A DNA stretch of 18,173 nucleotides, from NCBI GenBank assembly GCA_016840025.1, contig JAEOTF010000416.1, forward strand, positions 1 through 18,173, in the 5' to 3' direction. A program made the translations under genes and the position numbers. Within the stretch, counting starts at the first letter, position 1. Each line of letters starts with the position of its first letter. Under the pieces are notes generated by a model, which saw only the letters and a list, made by a program, of their open reading frames with translations, had not been told where the DNA came from and searched no databases. The stretch is from Candidatus Hodarchaeota archaeon. GTDB taxonomy: Archaea; Asgardarchaeota; Heimdallarchaeia; Hodarchaeales; YT1-039. Shown here piece after piece: positions 1 through 7,190 of this stretch.

Positions 1-1164
1 CAGCTTAGTCAATCAGAAAATAAATTAAATATCATATATGCCCTTGTTGCAATTGGAAGAGATTATTCTTATTCAGGAGAGTTAGATAAAGCATTTAATC
101 TATTACAAAATCTTTTAGTAATAAGTAAAGAGCTTGGAGTTAAAGAAACTGTATCTTTAAGTCTAACTTATATCGGGTATGCATATGCTCTGAGTGGTGA
201 ATTAGATCTATCTCTTAAAAGCTTACAAGAAAGCGTGTCCATCGGTGAGAAATTAGAGTATAAATTATGTGCTTCAGCTGCTCATATCAATTCTGGCGTT
301 GCACATTTTTTAAGAGGAGAGTTAGATAAGTCGTTTAAACATTTACAGAAGGGTTTAGCCTTCGCTCAAGAGTCTGGGGACGAAATTGGAATTGCTTGGG
401 CATATTATAATATAGCAAAAGTCCATAACAGTAAAGATGAACGGGAACGAGCTTTAGACTACTTTAATAAAGGATTAAGGATTTTTAAAGAATTACAGAA
501 TGAATATGGTATAGCTTGTTCCCTATTTCGATTAATTTTGATCACTTTAGATCTTAATAAGAAAAACCAAGCTGAAACCTTCTTGCAGCAAATCGATCTA
601 ATAAATGAAGAAGAAGGGGGGATAGGTTTACGTAAGAGATTGGCTAAAGCATTCATCTTGAAAAGCCATCCTAGAGCTATATACAAAATTGATGCCCAAA
701 AAATCTTGCAGCAAGTAGTATCCGATAAGATTGTGGATCATGAATTAACTATCATCGCTATGCTCAGTCTTAGTGAACTCTTATTGGATGAATGGCGAAC
801 TTATGGGGAACGAGAAGTTTTGGAAGAAATAGAGGAGCTATTAGACAAAATCTATATGATTGCTCAAGATTATAAATCGCATTCAATTCTGGTTGAAACT
901 CTTATCTTACAGGTGAGATTTGCGATTTTAAGTGATAATATGACTAAAGCAGAATTGCTACTCGATCAGGCTTCCATAGTTGTAGATGAGAAAGGGCTTG
1001 ATAAACTCGCTGTAAGAATTAAAAAAGAACAAGCAAACTTATTAGATAATCTACAAAAATGGGAGTACTTATCGCAGGAGGGATCAGCAATAGCTGAGCG
1101 TTTAAGAGAAGCAGACTTACAGGATTACATAAGAAGAGCTATAAGATCAATTAATCAAAAATAG
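1..1164 (+). CDS. TPR-repeat protein, 5' end outside window
   Basis: The frame is open from base 1 with no stop until TAG at 1162-1164, so this is the C-terminal 387 residues of a longer protein; the GTG at 235 is only an internal valine codon. The visible part begins with at least four tetratricopeptide-like repeats sharing a core like GELDKAFNLLQ, recurring about every 40 residues (GELDLSLKSLQ, GELDKSFKHLQ, then a looser ERALDYFN copy). The rest is helical and more diverged, as in large TPR scaffold proteins. TPR arrays bind other proteins; the partner cannot be told. There is no signal peptide or membrane segment in the visible part. It converges with the helicase gene on the other strand. 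An N-terminal effector or DNA-binding domain could lie upstream of the window. Confidence 0.85.
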   Translation, partial: QLSQSENKLNIIYALVAIGRDYSYSGELDKAFNLLQNLLVISKELGVKETVSLSLTYIGYAYALSGELDLSLKSLQESVSIGEKLEYKLCASAAHINSGVAHFLRGELDKSFKHLQKGLAFAQESGDEIGIAWAYYNIAKVHNSKDERERALDYFNKGLRIFKELQNEYGIACSLFRLILITLDLNKKNQAETFLQQIDLINEEEGGIGLRKRLAKAFILKSHPRAIYKIDAQKILQQVVSDKIVDHELTIIAMLSLSELLLDEWRTYGEREVLEEIEELLDKIYMIAQDYKSHSILVETLILQVRFAILSDNMTKAELLLDQASIVVDEKGLDKLAVRIKKEQANLLDNLQKWEYLSQEGSAIAERLREADLQDYIRRAIRSINQK

Positions 1165-1197
1165 TCTCAAAATTACTTTACCTAATAGCACCTGAAA

Positions 1198-1256
1198 CTA
1201 TGGTTTCTCCTAGACATTTTACATTTACAGTGAGGGGAAGGACCAAACCTCGTTCA
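1198..1256 (-). pseudogene. Decayed duplicate of the helicase C-terminal beta-domain coding sequence
   Basis: Read on the minus strand, this stretch lies just past the helicase stop codon and resembles codons for the helicase's own last domain (roughly bases 1362-1415). Both copies encode NEVWSFPLTVN or DEVWSFPLTVN, but the remnant needs a one-base frameshift within the TGGTCC/TTCCCC stretch. After that shift it reads PLTVNVKCLGETIV and then stops. About three quarters of some 50 aligned bases match by eye. This looks like a partial tandem duplication or the leftover end of a second, related gene. It has no start and is not expected to be expressed. Confidence 0.6.
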
Positions 1257-1282
1257 TATTTAGATAGCCTTCAACCAATTTT

Positions 1283-3688
1283 CTATTCACTTTGAATAAG
1301 AATTGTATGTTGGGAAGAGATGGTTTCTTTATCTTTCTTTTTTTTGAGTGAGATAGAATATGTGACATTTCCTGGACTGTTTGCATTCACAGTGAGAGGA
1401 AATGACCAAACTTCATCGGTATGGAGAGTAATTTGATCCTCAAACAGGTGAATTTCATTTAAAGATAAAGAAAATGTTAGGTCAGCCTTTATTGCACCTT
1501 CATTCTTAACTTCTAATGCAAAATCCGATTTAGTTCCTAATGTGAGTGTATCTGGAGCTCCTTTCCATTCGATCGTGATAGCTTTCTTTTGTATTAACAT
1601 TCTTAGCAAATCTGCTTCTTGCTTAGAAAGTTCCGCTTGAATTAATTCAAAATCTAACTGTTGTAATGCTTGGAATGTTCCATACCCCGAGTGACTCAAA
1701 CGACGCGCAGTTTTTAATGAAAGTCCTTTCGCAAGTAACCCAACAAGATCAAATGAAATTTGGTTTTTTAACGCTTGTTGAGCGGTTAACAGTTGTCGAT
1801 AACATGATGCTGTATATAACGAAGCAATCTCCGCCAAGGCAGCGAAAAGGCGTAGAGTTGTTTCTCGAATTGCAAGGGTTTCAGATATCATCCGTTTCGG
1901 GACATTTTGGCCTTTGATAAGAGTCCAAAGTATAAAAGCTATCTTTTTTTCGGTTTTAGAGGATAATTGTGAGATTTCATCAAATGGAAGAATGAAAGGT
2001 GAATCTGAACGACGTACAACTACCCCACGAAATTCCTCGGTTTGAGCAATTAACCTTACTGCATCTTTCACAGATCGAATATTTTTCTTGCGAATTTCTG
2101 TACCGAATCGTCTTGCATCCTCTATTTTAAGGTAAAATGTAGATGCAATTTGCCCTAATGATGTTGATTTTATATTCAGTAACTTATTAGAGCCCTCAAT
2201 TATTTTCATCTCTATTAATTGGGAAAGACTGGTTTTTACAAGCCGATTGGCCTTTTCAATACATAATTCTTCTCCCAAACGTCGTTTGGTTCGATGATAA
2301 TAGAATGTAGATTTAATCCATTTCAATCCGCTTTTTGCAGAATTAATCGTACCTAACACAATTTCAGCATTCAAATGTTCTTTTAGATCCTTTGGTAGAT
2401 GTGATTCGATCGTTCTACCTTGCTTTAAGATATCTTCATACATCTGGCGCTTCCAGCTAGGTACAATTACGTAACCATAACCAACTGGATCATACTGAGG
2501 ACGACCAGCTCTACCTAACATTTGTAAGAGGTCTAATGGACTTATTTCCACCGTTCCCAATAACGGGTCACGAACTGAAGAATCCCGTATAACTACTACG
2601 CGCGCGGGAAGATTAATACCCCAAGCAAGAGTACTCGTTGAGAATAGAACTCTTATGGTGCCTGATCGGAATCCTTCTTCAACAAGCTCTCTATCCTCAC
2701 GTGATAATCCTGCATGGTGAAAGCCAACAGAGAGAGCTAATAACTCACCTAATTTATTATCCTTAGCTTTATATGCAATCTTATTCGCTTTAGTGCTCGC
2801 AAAGTCACCAAATTTTCCTTCTTGATCCCAGTAGGAGACAAGTGTTGTTGCACCTCGTTGGGTACCATGCCTGCTAGATACAAAAATCAGTGCTTGACCC
2901 CCATCGAGTAAATGAGGTTCTATAAGATCTCCTGCAAGTCGTATTCGAGAATCTTGTTCAAATATCGAATCAAGCGCCTCTTCATGAGGTATCACAGTCG
3001 TTTCGAGTTTTGTTGGTCTGTACGATTCGTCAAAAACGAAAATGTTCTTGTTTTGAACACCAAGCCATGCAGCAACCTCATGATAATTGGGTAATGTTGC
3101 TGAAAGAGCAATGAAACGGATTTCTTTTTTATTACCAAGAAAAAGATGTCGTAATCGCGCCACTAAACATTCCAATGCACTTCCTCGTTCGGGAGCATCC
3201 AGAAGATGAACTTCGTCAATAACCACGCAATTTATATCGAAAATTAGCGATTGATACCGTTCCCATTTCCTAGTAATTGAATCCCACTTCTCCGGTGTAG
3301 TGACAATCACATGAGCTTGTTCAAGTTTTTCAATATCAACAGCGATTTCCCCGGTTAGTGCTTCAATGTATAGATTGGGAAAGCGGGTTTCCCATGCCCT
3401 TAATTTTTCATACGTTAAAGCCCGAAGTGGAGCAATAAAAACAGTCTTTCCAAACCCTTTTTTCATCTCATGAACGATAGCTACTTCTGCAATGACAGTT
3501 TTACCTGATGCTGTTGGAGCAGTCACGAGAATATCTTCATTTGATTGTAAAATTGTAGGAAGAACTCTTGATTGCATACGGTTGAAGTACTCAAAAGGAA
3601 AAGCCTCTTGCAAGTCTTCTGGAATCCATTCTTCAACCCGAAGACATTTATCTTGAGATTCACTAGTATCCTTACCGGAAAAATCCAA
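1283..3688 (-). CDS. Ski2-family superfamily 2 helicase, Brr2/ASCC3/Hel308-like
   Basis: ATP-dependent nucleic-acid helicase of 801 residues. Visible motifs are motif I APTASGKT (57-64), PLRALTYEK (Ia, 87-95), TTPEKWD (130-136), motif II DEVH (158-161), motif III SAT (196-198), and motif VI GRAGRPQYD (392-400) preceded by SPLDLLQML. The TTPEKWD and LGRAGRPQYD forms are typical of the Brr2/ASCC3/Mer3 branch of Ski2 helicases, which is close to archaeal Hel308. After the RecA pair come a winged-helix-like part (about 440-540), a Sec63-like helical ratchet with helix-hairpin-helix (about 560-700), and a beta-rich C-terminal domain (about 705-801) resembling the last domain of a Sec63 unit. Only one helicase cassette is present. 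The start is TTG; a stop lies 11 codons upstream with no ATG between, and no clear ribosome-binding site is seen. It starts 35 bases after the retropepsin stop. A role in DNA repair or RNA remodelling is inference. Confidence 0.9.
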   Translation of the reverse strand: MDFSGKDTSESQDKCLRVEEWIPEDLQEAFPFEYFNRMQSRVLPTILQSNEDILVTAPTASGKTVIAEVAIVHEMKKGFGKTVFIAPLRALTYEKLRAWETRFPNLYIEALTGEIAVDIEKLEQAHVIVTTPEKWDSITRKWERYQSLIFDINCVVIDEVHLLDAPERGSALECLVARLRHLFLGNKKEIRFIALSATLPNYHEVAAWLGVQNKNIFVFDESYRPTKLETTVIPHEEALDSIFEQDSRIRLAGDLIEPHLLDGGQALIFVSSRHGTQRGATTLVSYWDQEGKFGDFASTKANKIAYKAKDNKLGELLALSVGFHHAGLSREDRELVEEGFRSGTIRVLFSTSTLAWGINLPARVVVIRDSSVRDPLLGTVEISPLDLLQMLGRAGRPQYDPVGYGYVIVPSWKRQMYEDILKQGRTIESHLPKDLKEHLNAEIVLGTINSAKSGLKWIKSTFYYHRTKRRLGEELCIEKANRLVKTSLSQLIEMKIIEGSNKLLNIKSTSLGQIASTFYLKIEDARRFGTEIRKKNIRSVKDAVRLIAQTEEFRGVVVRRSDSPFILPFDEISQLSSKTEKKIAFILWTLIKGQNVPKRMISETLAIRETTLRLFAALAEIASLYTASCYRQLLTAQQALKNQISFDLVGLLAKGLSLKTARRLSHSGYGTFQALQQLDFELIQAELSKQEADLLRMLIQKKAITIEWKGAPDTLTLGTKSDFALEVKNEGAIKADLTFSLSLNEIHLFEDQITLHTDEVWSFPLTVNANSPGNVTYSISLKKKKDKETISSQHTILIQSE

Positions 3689-3723
3689 GTAGCATCGCCA
3701 CAGTCGCGTTTCATTGAATCAAC

Positions 3724-4221
3724 TTAATGATTGTTATTATCCTCTTGGAGGGTAAGAAACATTATCGCTAAATCAGGATCGATGTGAATTTTAAATTTCT
3801 CAAGAAGATCTAACATCCCAAGTATGTTTGGGCACCCCGGTAGATCAGAAACTGCTACCATAACTTGTAAAGGTGGAGTTCTGTTGTTCTGCTCATCAAA
3901 GATGCACAATGACACTGGAAATAGTTGAGTAGGGATTTGGTACTCTGTACCGTGTTTGAGCCCTTTTAGAGTGTACGGAAGAGTATCTGAAGCTAATGCT
4001 GCTAGTTGTGATACATTGAGTAAACTAATGGAAGCACCAGTATCGATAATAGCCCTAAGTATTGGAAAATCACCCGATGGTTCGATAATTTGCACATTAG
4101 TAATATAACGGGGTAAATAGATCGAATAGGAAGGAAAAATTAGTTCATAGTCTTCTTCTAGTTTTTTAGGTACCGGAATTTGTCTTAATGGAACTATCAA
4201 AGTACAAGGCAAGGGACTCAC
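3724..4221 (-). CDS. Retropepsin-like aspartic protease
   Basis: A 165-residue protein with the aspartic-protease active-site motif IDTGAS (catalytic Asp60, DTGA 60-63) after a hydrophobic strand, followed by SLLN. Near the C-terminus is an ILGMLDLLEKF stretch matching the second hydrophobic-Gly element of retropepsin folds. One DTGA per chain implies a homodimer, as in retroviral and DDI1-type proteases (family knowledge). There is no signal peptide, so it is probably cytosolic. The GTG start overlaps the upstream DUF5678-like gene by 56 bases with no obvious ribosome-binding site; in-frame TTG codons a few codons later are alternative starts. Pairs of small DUF5678 proteins and retropepsins recur in archaea and cyanobacteria to my recollection, so the two probably act together. 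The substrate is unknown. Confidence 0.75.
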   Translation of the reverse strand: MSPLPCTLIVPLRQIPVPKKLEEDYELIFPSYSIYLPRYITNVQIIEPSGDFPILRAIIDTGASISLLNVSQLAALASDTLPYTLKGLKHGTEYQIPTQLFPVSLCIFDEQNNRTPPLQVMVAVSDLPGCPNILGMLDLLEKFKIHIDPDLAIMFLTLQEDNNNH

Positions 4222-4420
4222 CAGATTCGATAAATTCTACGATAAATTCAACACTTTCTAATTGATGTCTAGCGATTTTTATGACAGTATTCTGATTACT
4301 TCCTGCAGTAATTACTTCTTGGTGTTTTATTGCTACGAATTGATCAGGATAGAGCTTTTGGAATTCATGATAATTACTCCATATCCAATGAACATCCTCA
4401 ACAAAGTGTAGATAACCCAT
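4166..4420 (-). CDS. DUF5678-like small protein
   Basis: From the ATG at 4420 this is an 84-residue protein. It has the DUF5678 layout: a WIWSNYHEFQKLYPDQFVAI core (Trp, Asn, Leu, Tyr, then a [VA]-A-[IV] strand), then a charged loop with VITAG, a helix and a VEFIVEFIESGE strand. This start is chosen because AAAGGAGAAG stands 5-6 bases before it. The frame also extends up to an ATG at 4519 that directly follows the previous gene's stop, but that would add 33 Lys- and Asn-rich residues unlike the family. The gene overlaps the retropepsin downstream, suggesting translational coupling. The function of DUF5678 is not known; in this position it may be a regulator or adaptor of the protease (inference). 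Confidence 0.65.
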   Translation of the reverse strand: MGYLHFVEDVHWIWSNYHEFQKLYPDQFVAIKHQEVITAGSNQNTVIKIARHQLESVEFIVEFIESGESLALYFDSSIKTNSGT

Positions 4421-4520
4421 TACTTCTCCTTTCCTTTTTGCATATGTATGCTTCTCCTTGTTATTTATTTTTGATGTTTTTAAATTTATATCTGTAAGTT
4501 TAGAGGCCTTTAGAGACATT

Positions 4521-5135
4521 TCAAGTTATTATCTCAACACCTTGATAGAACTGAGTTAACATGTTAATAATTGACGTATGATCGGTTGAAATGGATCGTT
4601 GTAGTCTTTTTTGTTCATACGATTGAATTAATGAAACAATACTTGATAAAAGTAATGAAGGATCATAAGAGTTAAATTGTACTAATTTCCAGAGAATAGT
4701 CGCAGTTTCAGATCCCTCGTTGAGCGAATTTATTAAACTAGTGAATTTAGTCATTTGTGGATTAGGCGATTCATTATTTGGTCTTACTTCACAGAATAGT
4801 ATTGGAATTAAGCCTTTTCCATTATTACACCAAACTAAGGGGAGAAATTCCAACGCAGCACTAATCGATCGTTTGCTGGTTGAATTAATTAATATAATGC
4901 CAATATTTGCGTCATATAGTAAAAAAGGGTATTTTAAGGCAGAATGGTGATCTATACCCCAAATACAGAGGTTATATTTCTTGTTATTATGATAAAATTC
5001 CCTGTTATAGATGTTTAGAGACCAGTAATTCAGGTAATCTGAGGAATCGTATTCAAATAATTCTTTCCCAAGATTGACTAAGCTACTGTCTTCTTTCCCT
5101 AATAACACACCTTTCAGGGGGATTTTATCTGCCAT
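4521..5135 (-). CDS. Degenerate small-GTPase-fold protein (putative pseudo-GTPase)
   Basis: A 204-residue soluble protein whose pattern of strands follows a Ras/Rab domain. LKGVLLG (7-13) sits where beta-1 and the P-loop should be. CIWGID then YDANIGIILINSTSKRSI matches the G3 strand and the YRGA-x-G-hhhhhD-x-T-x-x-S region. GLIPILFCEVRP occupies the place of the [NT]KxD strand. All nucleotide-binding motifs are missing: the P-loop reads GKEDSSLVN with no GK[ST], DxxG is replaced by WGID, and NKxD by FCEVRP. It probably does not bind or hydrolyse GTP in the usual way. It lies 25 bases after a membrane-protein gene and directly before the DUF5678-like gene. By analogy (inference) it may bind the cytosolic part of the membrane proteins, as GTPase-like subunits do in membrane complexes. 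The fold call is by eye and needs a structure check. Confidence 0.5.
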   Translation of the reverse strand: MADKIPLKGVLLGKEDSSLVNLGKELFEYDSSDYLNYWSLNIYNREFYHNNKKYNLCIWGIDHHSALKYPFLLYDANIGIILINSTSKRSISAALEFLPLVWCNNGKGLIPILFCEVRPNNESPNPQMTKFTSLINSLNEGSETATILWKLVQFNSYDPSLLLSSIVSLIQSYEQKRLQRSISTDHTSIINMLTQFYQGVEIIT

Positions 5136-5160
5136 TATACAAACATCTAATATATTCTTT

Positions 5161-5796
5161 TTAAACTTCTACTTTATCATTAATCTGACTTTTGAGAAGA
5201 GTTTCAAATAACTGAGTTACATCTGATTCTTTATGTTTTTTAGCAGCAACTTCGTTATTAAAATCTTCCTCTAAGCCTGAACTATTTGGATGTTTGTTAA
5301 AGCTTAATATATTAGCAATTAGACAGTTAACGTTGATGGGAGTTAAGACAATGTTTGGAACAAGTAGTTTCACTGTTTCAACGAAATCTTGTGTTTTCTG
5401 GATAGAAAAATCCTCTATCTCGGATAAATTCCTTGTCCTTGGAGCTTTTATAATTAATGCTAGAAAAATACTCCCATTATTCTCTACAAATTGAAAATTA
5501 TATTCATTTAGGGAAAGTAAATGTAAGAGATCAGCTGATTGAGGAATATGTTCGATAAGAAGAAAAGAGAACAGATTACTTTTTTTATCCTTGTAAAAAA
5601 TAGTATTATTTTTCTGATAAATTGTTGTTTCCCAAACAGGCTTAAAGTAGTGACTTTTCATGGAAAATATAATTTCAATTAACATTCCTACGAGAAAAAT
5701 ACAGCTGAAAATAAGAAAGGCATTTAGGAAATTGTAGCCAAGATATAATGCACCTATAAAACCAAATGATGCCAATATTATGTTTTTCTTACTCAT
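5161..5796 (-). CDS. Membrane-anchored protein of unknown function
   Basis: Residues about 5-46 are strongly hydrophobic (IILASFGFIGALYLGY, then FLIFSCIFLVGMLIEIIF) and form one hairpin of two membrane segments. About 160 cytosolic residues follow with alternating strands and helices (FSFLLIEHIP, FQFVENNGSIFLALIIK, NIVLTPINVNCLIANIL) and a charged C-terminal tail. I do not recognise the family. The ATG at 5796 is chosen because it sits inside the upstream gene's end as ATGAGTAA, an 8-base overlap typical of coupled translation; the same frame can also start at ATG 5820. The GTPase-like gene begins 25 bases downstream. Together with its neighbours it looks like the anchor of a small membrane complex (inference). 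Confidence 0.7.
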   Translation of the reverse strand: MSKKNIILASFGFIGALYLGYNFLNAFLIFSCIFLVGMLIEIIFSMKSHYFKPVWETTIYQKNNTIFYKDKKSNLFSFLLIEHIPQSADLLHLLSLNEYNFQFVENNGSIFLALIIKAPRTRNLSEIEDFSIQKTQDFVETVKLLVPNIVLTPINVNCLIANILSFNKHPNSSGLEEDFNNEVAAKKHKESDVTQLFETLLKSQINDKVEV

Positions 5797-6865
5797 TTCT
5801 ATCTTCTCTCGAACTGCCATCTATAGTAACTGTAAGATCATCATTCCCCGAATGTTTTTTGTGTTTATAGAACAAAAAAAGAGGGAATAGAAAGCCGATT
5901 ATACGAACGAGTTCAAGCAGTAATGGAGGAGTAAATGGAAGATCGAACTCGATATTCGATTCATTTGATGTTTCAGTATTTGAAAAAATTGCCAAAGAAG
6001 CTGTAATATTAAGTGTAAATGCTAAAACAGAATCTTTTATCTCACTAGAGGGTCTAAATCTGAGGGTTAGGTTCAAATCTCTAATTATGTCCGTTTGTAC
6101 GAGAATCTCATCGGATAATGTGTTTGAGAGAGAAGGATCACCATTAAAGATCTTCTGCTCCATTGAAATAAAAGTAGATGCTTTTGAAATTGGAAGATCA
6201 GAAGGTGTTACTTCTACACAGATTTTGAGATACAAAGGCTCCATTATATCAACAAAAAGCTGTATATCCAAACTACGTTCTCTTAAAATTGACAATGGGG
6301 ATATATACCATTCTCCCTGTGAGATGTCTACAGGAAGATGAACATTCTCTATGTTAGCACCAATTTTCTGTCGATTGAGGGATTCCAGAGTTACTTCTTC
6401 CACAATAAAGACACCTGCTTCCTTACTTGAAAGATAGGAGCTCGTTACCCGAATGGAAAAGTTCAGACTATTTGAGAGATAATTCATGGGTGTGAGTTTG
6501 TCTACTCTTAAAGAGAGGGATGTACCGTATATAAACGAATTAGAAGAGGAATAATCTTGAATTGAATCCCAAAAGGTATTTTGGGTTAAAATCCCATTGA
6601 TAGTTGCGTTGACCTCAACTTTTTTGACAGTTTGTTCTGTTGATTGGCATTTGATATGGATTAAGTATATTTCACATTTCTGAGACAACGTAAAGGATCG
6701 CGAAAATTCTTTTAACGACTCATTAGAAAGAAAAATAGTAGATTGAATACCTAAGTTAATTATTTCTCCTTGAGAGTTACTTTCATTACCTTTCACAGGT
6801 GATGGTATGAAGAGAGTTCCAAATAGAATAGTAAATAGGATTATAAGACATAATATACTCTTCAT
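5789..6865 (-). CDS. Type I membrane protein with exported beta-rich domain
   Basis: From the ATG at 6865 the protein begins with a typical signal sequence (Lys, then CLIILFTILFGTLFI, then SPVKG). About 280 residues of alternating polar and hydrophobic strands follow, rich in Ser, Thr and Asn with several N-x-S/T sites (such as NLTL, NITA, NESN). A single membrane segment (LLLELVRIIGFLFPLFLFY) and an approximately 25-residue charged cytosolic tail close it. The TTG at 6880 is an in-frame alternative adding five residues. It is first in the minus-strand run and has a TATA-like box about 42 bases upstream. I do not recognise the ectodomain; it may be one or two Ig-like folds. The layout (ectodomain, one helix, short tail) resembles eukaryotic type I subunits of membrane complexes, but this is only a likeness of form. 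Confidence 0.75.
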   Translation of the reverse strand: MKSILCLIILFTILFGTLFIPSPVKGNESNSQGEIINLGIQSTIFLSNESLKEFSRSFTLSQKCEIYLIHIKCQSTEQTVKKVEVNATINGILTQNTFWDSIQDYSSSNSFIYGTSLSLRVDKLTPMNYLSNSLNFSIRVTSSYLSSKEAGVFIVEEVTLESLNRQKIGANIENVHLPVDISQGEWYISPLSILRERSLDIQLFVDIMEPLYLKICVEVTPSDLPISKASTFISMEQKIFNGDPSLSNTLSDEILVQTDIIRDLNLTLRFRPSSEIKDSVLAFTLNITASLAIFSNTETSNESNIEFDLPFTPPLLLELVRIIGFLFPLFLFYKHKKHSGNDDLTVTIDGSSREDRNE

Positions 6866-6906
6866 AGTTAAAGAAGTCAACTTCTTTCAATGGTTCAATG
6901 ATCTTC

Positions 6907-6916
6907 AATTTATATA
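6907..6916 (-). promoter_or_regulatory. TATA-box-like promoter of the minus-strand membrane-module run
   Basis: On the minus strand this reads TATATAAATT, a good archaeal TATA box. It is 42 bases upstream of the ATG at 6865, which would put the transcription start near 6882 and give a short leader of under 20 bases. It is the only strong box in the divergent gap. Confidence 0.5.
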
Positions 6917-7011
6917 GATCAGATAATGAATTGGTCAGAAATTGAATTTGATGTTAAACCTAAATGCAAGAAAAAAAAATAATATAGTTAAGGAGTGAGA
7001 TAATTGAACTA

Positions 7012-7190
7012 ATGGAGAATGAAAACTTACTTAAAGAAAAGACTTTTGACACAAGAACTGGTTTAATCAATTACGCAGAAGGACTATCATCTGGATCACC
7101 AATTATTCTTGTCTGATGAGTAGCTCCTAAAAGCCGCTCTTTCTTCCAACACACCCGTCACCTTCTTTTATTGGTCACCTCCGTTAAAAT
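7012..7190 (+). pseudogene. Remnant of an alpha/beta-hydrolase gene start
   Basis: An ATG at 7012, about 14 bases after GGAGTGA, opens a 34-codon frame ending TGA at 7114-7116. The last residues, LINYAEGLSSGSPIILV, match the first strand of alpha/beta hydrolases, normally written INYAEGP-x-GPPLVLLHG; the frame breaks exactly before the HG oxyanion motif. Continuing from 7117 in another register gives SSS-stop-KPLFLPTHPSPSFIGHLR, which looks like the next part of such proteins (W-x-PLLP-x-L-x-x-WH). No nucleophile elbow or catalytic triad follows; methyltransferase sequence takes over. It is best read as a truncated, decayed 5' end left by deletion. The family match is from memory. Confidence 0.45.

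Noticed and set aside
1666..1917. 83-codon plus-strand frame inside the helicase gene
   Set aside because: It is antisense to the strongly supported helicase, has no family likeness and has no promoter.
3523..3714. 63-codon minus-strand ATG frame overlapping the helicase start
   Set aside because: It is a different register of the same DNA; the helicase frame carries the conserved motifs, and this one has no recognisable domain.
6087..6341. 84-codon plus-strand frame inside the ectodomain gene
   Set aside because: It is antisense to a gene with a clear signal peptide and membrane anchor, and has no independent support.
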